Assembly: GCA_004193205.1 (NCBI GenBank)
Contig: RZUM01000008.1
Location: 287,647-351,646, forward strand
Origin: Gordonia sediminis
Lineage (GTDB): Bacteria > Actinomycetota > Actinomycetes > Mycobacteriales > Mycobacteriaceae
DNA: 64,000 nt
Direction: 5' to 3'
This document shows positions 53,096 to 64,000 of this stretch, in pieces. Position numbers and translations under genes: made by a program. The notes under the pieces are model-generated. The model did not search any database. It saw nothing but the letters and a program-made list of their open reading frames with translations, and was not told where the DNA came from. Position 1 is the first letter of the stretch. Every line of letters begins with the position of its first letter.

Positions 53096-53099
<4 letters not shown>
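52182..53099 (+). CDS. argB: Acetylglutamate kinase
   Basis: This 305-residue enzyme of the amino acid kinase fold phosphorylates N-acetylglutamate. Motifs are [23 protein letters not shown] and the ATP-site Lys region [13 protein letters not shown]. An N-terminal helix ([20 protein letters not shown]) is of the kind found in arginine-inhibited hexameric kinases, so feedback control by arginine is likely. ATG 52182 overlaps the argJ stop (ATGA), as in each of the next gene pairs. Confidence 0.96.
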
Positions 53100-55733
<2,634 letters not shown>

Positions 55734-55833
55734 CAGCGCGGCCCCACCACACCAGACGACCAACGGACAATCACGAACAAGGTCACCCGGCCGAACACGT
55801 CCCGGGCGACCGCAGGAACAACAGGAGAAGGAC

Positions 55834-58469
<2,636 letters not shown>

Positions 58470-58480
58470 TCGCCTGATCG

Positions 58481-58882
58481 TCAGTACTGCGCGAATACCT
58501 GGGTGGCGTAGAGTTTGCCGGCCGCGTTGACGGCCACACCCACGCCGAGGTCGGTGTAGGCCGGGCCCAGGATGTGCTGCAGGTGGCCGGGGGAGTTGGC
58601 CCACTGGTCGATCACCGCTTCGGCGGTGGCGTGCTGCCAGTTCTGCGCGATGTTCTCCGCCGTGCTCGTCCAGCCCGGGGGGATCTCGTCGGAATACCAC
58701 GGGTTGTGGGCGAGGATGTCCCGGTCGGCCATCTGCTGCGTCCACGTCTGCGCCACCTCGGACAACCGGGGGTTCGGCTGCAGGGCCGGGAGGCCGTGCG
58801 CAGCGCGGTACCGGTTGGTCGCCGCCGTGAGCTCCTGAGGGGACAGTGGGCCCGCAGGGCTGGCATTCGCGGCCGTGGACAT
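58481..58882 (-). CDS. CAP-domain (SCP/PR-1-like) protein without obvious signal peptide
   Basis: This 133-residue protein is essentially one CAP domain: LTAATNRYRAAHGLPAL, AENIAQNW, then GHLQHILGPAYTDLGVGVA. The His and Glu of the CAP cavity are visible. CAP proteins are normally secreted, but the protein starts MSTAANASPAGPLSPQEL with no signal. In-frame codons upstream would add a signal-like RLIASAVMSTAANA yet contain no standard start codon. TAGCGT lies 8 nt before ATG 58882, which supports leaderless initiation there. Location and function are uncertain. Confidence 0.8.
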   Translation of the reverse strand: MSTAANASPAGPLSPQELTAATNRYRAAHGLPALQPNPRLSEVAQTWTQQMADRDILAHNPWYSDEIPPGWTSTAENIAQNWQHATAEAVIDQWANSPGHLQHILGPAYTDLGVGVAVNAAGKLYATQVFAQY

Positions 58883-58890
58883 GACCGCAG

Positions 58891-58896
58891 ACGCTA
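58891..58896 (-). promoter_or_regulatory. -10 box of CAP-domain gene
   Basis: TAGCGT on the minus strand is 8 nt upstream of ATG 58882 and no ribosome binding site intervenes. Confidence 0.45.
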
Positions 58897-59046
58897 TCAG
58901 CCGCTGCCGGCGAGAGCAGCGCGGGAGCGTCGGCGGTGCTGATCGACCGACCCACTCCGGTGCCCGCCTCGGCGGGCAGGTCGGTACAGTGTCAGCATCA
59001 CTGCGACCGGTGATGTTCGACAGATCGATGGGGGTGGCAGAGCGCC

Positions 59047-62000
59047 ATGGTGGGACTGCCGGGTTTGCCCGACATCAGTGGCGCGGTGGAGCGTGTCGTG
59101 GCGACCGCCCAGAACGGTCTGGAGGTGCTGCGTTTCGGCGGCATCGACACCGGTACCGAACCCGCTCCGTTCACCGTCGTAGAAACCGAGAAGATGTTCC
59201 GGTTGCGGCGGTACTTCCCCGACACACCGGGTGACGGACCCCAGATCGTCCTCGTCCCGCCGATGATGGTGTCGGCGAATGTCTACGACGTGACCGAACA
59301 CAACGGCGCCGTCTCCATCCTGCACCGCAACGGGATCACCCCCTGGGTGATCGACTTCGGGTCCCCGGATTCCGAAGAGGGCGGGATGGAACGCACGCTG
59401 GCAGACCACGTCGTCGCGGTCAGCCGGGCCGTCGACCTGATCATCGAGGGCACGGGCCGCGACGTGCACCTCGGCGGGTATTCGCAGGGCGGGATGTTCG
59501 CCTACCAGACCGCCGCCTACCGCCGGTCGAAGGGCATCGCGAGCCTCGTGACCTTCGGCAGTCCCGTCGACGTCCTGGCCGCACTGCCGCTTGGCCTACC
59601 CGCCGATCTGGTGGTACCCGGCGCGGAATTGCTGGCGGACAAGGTGTTCAGCAGGTTGTGGGTGCCGGGGTGGATGGCGCGGACGGGATTTCAGCTGGCG
59701 GACCCGGTCAAGACGGCGCGCAGCCGTATCGACTTTCTCCGCAGACTTCACGACCGCGACGCCCTGCTGCCGCGGGAGGATCAACGGCGCTTCATCGAGG
59801 TCGAGGGCTGGGTGGCCTGGTCGGGACCCGCGGTCGCCGAGCTGTTGCGGCAGTTCGTGGTGCACAACCGGATGATGTCGGGTGGTTTCGTCATCCATGG
59901 CGACCTCGTGTCGCTGACCGAGATCACCTGTCCGGTACTGGCTTTCGTCGGTGAGGCCGATGACATCGGTCAGCCGCTGGCGGTCCGCGGCATCCTGCGC
60001 GCCGCGCCGAGCGCGTCGGTCTTCGAGTCACGGGTGCCGGTCGGACACTTCGGCCTGGTGGTCGGGAGCACCGCGGGTGCGCATACCTGGCCCACCACCG
60101 CCGAATGGGTGCTGTGGCGCGACGGAACCGGCGAGAAGCCGCCGCTGGTGGAGGAGATGCGTGAGGTCCAGGATCCGCACGGATCCGGGGTGAGCCTGTC
60201 GTCGCGGATCACCCATGGCCTCGGATCGGTCGCCGATGCCGGCGCCGGTGTGTCGCGTGAGTTGATCGGCATGGCCAACTCGTTGCAGCGGACGTCGCGT
60301 GCGATCGCCCAGGAATCGGTGCGTACGGTGCCCCGTCTGCTGCGCCTCGGGCAGATCCAAACCGGCACCCGGATCTCGCTGGGCAAGCTGATGTCGGAGA
60401 ACAGTAAACGTACTCCCGACAAGGAACTCTTCCTCTTCGAGAACCGGGTGTTGACCCACGCGCAGGTCAACACCCGCATCGACAACGTGGTCGCCGGACT
60501 GATCCGATGCGGCATCCGCCCCGGGGTCCATATCGGGGTGATGATGGACACCCGGCCGAGCGCCCTCGTCGTCGTCGCAGCACTGTCCCGGCTGGGCGCC
60601 GTCGCGGTGATGCTCGCCCCGGACAGCGACGTCGCGGAGATGATGCGGCTGGGGAGCTGTTCGGTTGTCGTCACCGACCCCAACCATCTCGACATCGCGA
60701 CGAAACACAGCGATCGCGTCCTCGTGCTCGGTGGCGGCGACTCGCGGGCCATCACCTCCGCCGACGGCACATCGGTGGTCGACATGGAGCAGATCGATCC
60801 CGAGACGGTGCGCATCCCGTCGTGGTATCGCCGGGATCCGGGACTGGCCGGCGACCTCGCGTTCATCCTGTTCACCCGGGCGCGCGGGAAACTCGCGCCG
60901 TGGCCGGTCACCAACCATCGCTTCGCGATCTCGGCCTTCGGTGCCGCCTCGGCGGCCGGACTCACCGACCGCGACACCGTGTACTGCCTGCCGCCACTGC
61001 ACCATGCGTCGGGTCTGCTCACCACGCTGGGGGCCACCGTCGTCGGTCGGTCACGCATCGCGCTCTCGGCGCGGATCGATGCCGAGACCTTCGCGGTCGA
61101 GGTGCAGCGCTATGGCGTCACGGTGGTGTCCTACACGTGGACGATGCTGCGCGAGGTCATCCGGCGCGAGGACTTCCGTATCAACCAGTACAACCCGATT
61201 CGGCTGTTCATGGGCTCGGGTATGCCGTCGGGCCTGTGGGCGGAGGTGCTCGACGGTTTCCCGCGGGCACGCGTCCTCGAGTTCTTCGCCACCGCGGACG
61301 GCTCCGCGATCCTGGCGAACGTATCCGGAGACAAGATCGGCTCGATGGGCCAGGCGCTGCCGGAAACCAATCCCGTCGAGGTCGCAGCCTATGACGTCGA
61401 CGATGATCGCCTCATCGTCGACGACTCGGGATTCGTCCGACGTACCGGCGTCGACGAGGTGGGCCTGTTGCTCGCGCGGGCGCGCCACCGCTTCGACGTG
61501 TCGTCGACGGTGCTGCGCGACGTGTTCGTCCCCCGCGACCGGTGGGAGGTGACCGGCAACCTGTTCAAACGCGACGCGAACGGGGAACTGTGGTTCCAGG
61601 GATCGGTGGCGGGCGCGATTCGCACCTCCACCGGACCGGTCTACGCCCCGCCGATCGAGTTCGCGTTGTCGCAGGTCCGAGGGGTCGACCAGGTCGTCGC
61701 CTATGGCGTCGGAGACCCGGGACGGCAGATCGCGGTAGCCGCGGTCACGACACGCCAGATCGGCGAACGGTCGGAGTCGCTGACCATCACGGCGTTGCGG
61801 ATCGGCCTCGGCGCGCTTCCCGCCGAGCAGCGACCCCACCTGATCTGGGTCGCCGACGAGATCGGCGTATCCGACTCGTACCGTCCGATCGCGGCGACCC
61901 TCGCGCGCCAAGGCCTGCCCAGGCCCGGTGCCCGGGTGTGGTATCGCGACGCCGCGGGGCGCTATCGTCGCTACACGAGAACCGCTGCGGCGGAGGCGAA

Positions 62001-62052
62001 CTGGGTGGGACCGTCGCCGACCCACACCGAGTCCTCGGACGTCGGCGGGTAG
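59047..62052 (+). CDS. Fusion of alpha/beta hydrolase (lipase-like) and acyl-CoA synthetase-like domain
   Basis: This 1001-residue protein corresponds in size and plan to Rv1683, a lipase/acyl-CoA-synthetase fusion linked to triacylglycerol metabolism in M. tuberculosis. Residues 60-370 form an alpha/beta hydrolase of the PhaC-like type with nucleophile motif GYSQGG and a late His in VPVGHFGLV. Residues 440-1000 resemble an AMP-forming ligase. The usual Ser/Thr/Gly-rich P-loop is replaced by FTRARGKLAP, and the C-terminal catalytic Lys motif is not evident, so adenylation may be lost. ATG 59047 has only a weak upstream site (GGTGG). Confidence 0.85.
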   Translation: MVGLPGLPDISGAVERVVATAQNGLEVLRFGGIDTGTEPAPFTVVETEKMFRLRRYFPDTPGDGPQIVLVPPMMVSANVYDVTEHNGAVSILHRNGITPWVIDFGSPDSEEGGMERTLADHVVAVSRAVDLIIEGTGRDVHLGGYSQGGMFAYQTAAYRRSKGIASLVTFGSPVDVLAALPLGLPADLVVPGAELLADKVFSRLWVPGWMARTGFQLADPVKTARSRIDFLRRLHDRDALLPREDQRRFIEVEGWVAWSGPAVAELLRQFVVHNRMMSGGFVIHGDLVSLTEITCPVLAFVGEADDIGQPLAVRGILRAAPSASVFESRVPVGHFGLVVGSTAGAHTWPTTAEWVLWRDGTGEKPPLVEEMREVQDPHGSGVSLSSRITHGLGSVADAGAGVSRELIGMANSLQRTSRAIAQESVRTVPRLLRLGQIQTGTRISLGKLMSENSKRTPDKELFLFENRVLTHAQVNTRIDNVVAGLIRCGIRPGVHIGVMMDTRPSALVVVAALSRLGAVAVMLAPDSDVAEMMRLGSCSVVVTDPNHLDIATKHSDRVLVLGGGDSRAITSADGTSVVDMEQIDPETVRIPSWYRRDPGLAGDLAFILFTRARGKLAPWPVTNHRFAISAFGAASAAGLTDRDTVYCLPPLHHASGLLTTLGATVVGRSRIALSARIDAETFAVEVQRYGVTVVSYTWTMLREVIRREDFRINQYNPIRLFMGSGMPSGLWAEVLDGFPRARVLEFFATADGSAILANVSGDKIGSMGQALPETNPVEVAAYDVDDDRLIVDDSGFVRRTGVDEVGLLLARARHRFDVSSTVLRDVFVPRDRWEVTGNLFKRDANGELWFQGSVAGAIRTSTGPVYAPPIEFALSQVRGVDQVVAYGVGDPGRQIAVAAVTTRQIGERSESLTITALRIGLGALPAEQRPHLIWVADEIGVSDSYRPIAATLARQGLPRPGARVWYRDAAGRYRRYTRTAAAEANWVGPSPTHTESSDVGG

Positions 62053-62094
62053 GGTGCTCACCACAGAGATAGCGTCGAGACAGTAGGGGAACCC

Positions 62095-62310
62095 GTGACG
62101 ACACGTGCCGAGTCCATCGATCCGATCACCCGTGAACGGCTGGTCTGCCCGCAGGACCACGGACCGCTGATCGACGCCGGGGACGAGCTCTACAACCCCC
62201 GCCTGCGGGTGGCCTACCACATCGATGACGACGGGATCCCGGTCATGCTGGCCACCGAGGCCCGCGATGTCGACGACGACGAGCACCGGAGACTGACCGG
62301 CGAGTCCTGA
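62095..62310 (+). CDS. Trm112-like small protein
   Basis: This is a 71-residue protein of the Trm112/UPF0434 group, with LVCPQDHGPL at the front and DELYNPRLRVAYHIDDDGIPVMLATEA, the usual core in two pieces. Only one of the Cys residues of zinc-binding relatives is present. In eukaryotes Trm112 activates methyltransferases; the bacterial role is unclear. GTG 62095 follows AGGGGA, and TAGCGT at 62070-62075 could be its -10. A gene of the same size lies after Rv1683 in M. tuberculosis. Confidence 0.83.
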   Translation: MTTRAESIDPITRERLVCPQDHGPLIDAGDELYNPRLRVAYHIDDDGIPVMLATEARDVDDDEHRRLTGES

Positions 62311-62333
62311 GTGGCGGATGACAAGATCGAAGG

Positions 62334-63629
62334 GTGAGCGCCGAGACGTCTGACCGCACGACCACCGACATCCTCTCCGATCTCGAGTGGCGTGGCCTGA
62401 TCGCCCAATCAACCGACCTCGACGACCTGCGCGCGGAACTCGCGCGAGGACCGGTCACGCTCTACGCCGGATTCGACCCGACGGCCTCGAGCCTGCACGC
62501 CGGGCACCTGGTGCCGCTGCTGACCCTGCGCCGATTCCAGCAGTTCGGACACCGTCCGATCGTGCTCGCCGGCGGTGCCACCGGACTCATCGGTGATCCG
62601 CGCGACGTCGGCGAACGCACGATGAACACCGCAGACACGGTCGCCGGCTGGGCCGCACGCATCGACGCGCAGCTCCGTCGGTTCGTCAGGCTCGACGACT
62701 CACCCAGCGGCGCGCTCGTCGTGAACAATATGGACTGGACCGCAGAGTTGTCGGCCATCGATTTCCTCCGCGACCTCGGCAAGCACTTCTCGGTCAACGT
62801 CATGCTGGCACGCGAGACCGTCAAACGCCGCCTCGAATCCGACGGCATCAGCTACACCGAGTTCAGCTACCTGCTGCTGCAGTCCAATGACTTCCTGCAA
62901 CTGCACCGCCGGCACGGCTGCACGCTGCAGATCGGCGGGTCGGATCAGTGGGGCAACATCGTCGGCGGGGTCGACCTGAGCCGCCGCATCGACGGCGTCA
63001 CCCTGCATGCGATGACGGTTCCGCTGGTCACGTCGTCGGACGGCAAGAAGTTCGGCAAGTCCACCGGCGGTGGCAGTCTGTGGCTCGATCCCGACCTCAC
63101 CAGCCCGTACTCCTGGTACCAGTACTTCGTGAACACCGCGGACGCAGATGTCGTGCGCTACCTGAAGTGGTTCACCTTCCTCGGACGCGAGGAGATCGCC
63201 GAACTCGAGCGCGCCACCGAGGAGACCCCGCACCTGCGTGTCGCGCAGAAGCGTCTGGCCGCCGAGATGACGACTTTGATCCACGGGCCCGAGCACACCG
63301 CCGCCGCCGAACTTGCGAGCCAGGCGTTGTTCGGCCGCGCCGAACTGTCCGGACTCGACGAACAGACGCTCGCCGCCGCGCTTGGGGAGACGTCGATCGC
63401 CGACTACGTCGGTACTCGTCCGACGATCGTCGAACTACTCGTCGACACCGGATTGTCCGAGAGCAACAAGGCCGCCCGAAGGGCCGTCACCGAAGGCGGT
63501 GCCTACGTGAACAACGTCAAGATCCCCGAGCCTGAATGGCAGCCCGGACCCGACGACCTGCTGCATGGCCGATGGGTGGTCGTCCGGCGCGGGAAGAAGA
63601 GTTTCGCGGGTGCGCGAATATCGCTCTGA
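62334..63629 (+). CDS. tyrS: Tyrosine--tRNA ligase
   Basis: This 431-residue class I synthetase shows the HIGH motif as HAGH in [12 protein letters not shown], the tyrosine pocket in [14 protein letters not shown] and the KMSKS motif as KFGKS. A C-terminal S4 RNA-binding domain covers about residues 365-431 ([18 protein letters not shown]). GTG 62334 gives [14 protein letters not shown]. It is followed after 9 nt by a strong rRNA operon promoter, so tyrS read-through into the rRNA genes is possible. Confidence 0.96.
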   Translation: MSAETSDRTTTDILSDLEWRGLIAQSTDLDDLRAELARGPVTLYAGFDPTASSLHAGHLVPLLTLRRFQQFGHRPIVLAGGATGLIGDPRDVGERTMNTADTVAGWAARIDAQLRRFVRLDDSPSGALVVNNMDWTAELSAIDFLRDLGKHFSVNVMLARETVKRRLESDGISYTEFSYLLLQSNDFLQLHRRHGCTLQIGGSDQWGNIVGGVDLSRRIDGVTLHAMTVPLVTSSDGKKFGKSTGGGSLWLDPDLTSPYSWYQYFVNTADADVVRYLKWFTFLGREEIAELERATEETPHLRVAQKRLAAEMTTLIHGPEHTAAAELASQALFGRAELSGLDEQTLAAALGETSIADYVGTRPTIVELLVDTGLSESNKAARRAVTEGGAYVNNVKIPEPEWQPGPDDLLHGRWVVVRRGKKSFAGARISL

Positions 63630-63638
63630 CCAGGCGAT

Positions 63639-63667
63639 TTGACGCGTTGTTCTCGCGTGTGTAACTT
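63639..63667 (+). promoter_or_regulatory. rRNA operon promoter
   Basis: TTGACG (63639-63644) and TAACTT (63662-63667) are separated by exactly 17 bp, close to the housekeeping sigma consensus and the best-matched -35/-10 pair I found in the window. It faces the rRNA leader downstream. Confidence 0.75.
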
Positions 63668-64000
63668 AATCGATGCACCGCAGAGAGCAACTCCCCTGGG
63701 GCCAACGGGAACCGGGGAAGTCAAAGTGCCCGGGCCACTGGTTCGGGCTGCCGATGCGGGGCCACTCCCGAGAACGTGAGCGCGACATTGTTGCGTTCAG
63801 GGGAGAGTTCATCGGAGCCGTGCCTGTCACATGGTGCGTCTGGTGGGTGTGTGTTCTTTGAGAACTCGATAGTGTGTGACGAATTGTCTGATGCCTGGAT
63901 AGGCATCGTGTGTCCAAGTTTTTTGGATATTTGATGATTTTTTTGTGGCATCTGCCCTGTGGGGTGGGTGTTGCTAGTTTTTGGATTGGTCAGGTTGTGC
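63668..64000 (+). ncRNA. Leader of a ribosomal RNA operon (16S gene begins beyond the window)
   Basis: The region has no credible protein gene and turns T/G-rich near its end. GTTCTTTGAGAACTCGATAG at 63853-63872 matches the sequence usually found ahead of actinobacterial 16S genes (antitermination and processing region). A perfect 7-bp hairpin GATGCCT/AGGCATC lies at 63890-63907, and T-rich tracts follow. No AGAGTTTGATC-type 16S start is reached by base 64000. Confidence 0.75.

Noticed and set aside
63668-64000. 16S rRNA gene start
   Set aside because: The leader motif is present, but no 16S 5' sequence appears before the window ends.

Overview
The window is a continuous stretch of high-GC actinobacterial chromosome. 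Gene content and order match the polA-rpsA-coaE-uvrB-uvrA-infC-rpmI-rplT-pheST-argCJBDFRGH-tyrS segment known from mycobacteria and relatives. A lipase/acyl-CoA-synthetase fusion of the Rv1683 type, a PdtaR-type ANTAR regulator, many leaderless genes with TANNNT -10 boxes and the lack of PE/PPE genes suggest a non-tuberculous member of the Mycobacteriales. Gordonia is my best guess, inferred from style and synteny and not from any search.

Layout. 1-1.6 kb: the 3' part of a serine hydrolase, a tRNA-Leu on the minus strand and the antiterminator pdtaR. 1.8-7.0 kb: a complete branched-chain amino acid (Liv-type) ABC operon. 7.0-13.2 kb: a GNAT acetyltransferase, polA and a polar amino acid ABC transporter. 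13.2-25.0 kb is the accessory region. It holds two methyltransferases, an AfsR/SARP-like ATPase regulator, and a minus-strand gene series headed by a LAL (LuxR-type large ATPase) regulator. The series encodes a diiron-type metallo-beta-lactamase-fold protein, a DUF3237 protein, a VOC protein, a YdhR-like monooxygenase, a YczE-like membrane protein and a 2H phosphoesterase. 25.2-32.6 kb: rpsA, coaE, a pair of paralogous small secreted proteins, a DUF402 gene, uvrB and a universal stress protein, separated by unusually long perfect inverted repeats.

32.6-37.9 kb: a HelR/HelD-like helicase operon with a DoxX protein, an orphan ribbon-helix-helix protein, and an MBL hydrolase whose 3' end is duplicated as a decayed fragment on the far side of that orphan. 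38.2-49.4 kb: uvrA, small conserved genes, infC (apparently started by ATC), rpmI, rplT, an rRNA methyltransferase, a membrane acyltransferase, pheS and pheT. 49.4-49.9 kb: a 54-bp tandem repeat array between two inverted REP-like elements. 49.9-58.5 kb: the arginine biosynthesis cluster argCJBDFRGH with an ARG-box-like site over the argC promoter. 58.5-64.0 kb: a CAP-domain protein, the lipase/synthetase fusion, a Trm112-like protein, tyrS, and finally the promoter and leader of an rRNA operon whose 16S gene begins beyond the window.

Functionally most of the window is housekeeping: replication and repair (polA, uvrA, uvrB), translation (rpsA, infC, L35, L20, PheRS, TyrRS), cofactor and arginine synthesis and amino acid uptake. 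The least explained parts are the 13-25 kb regulator/metabolic region, the secreted pair near 28 kb, the duplicated MBL end with the orphan RHH gene near 37 kb, and the repeat array at pheT-argC.
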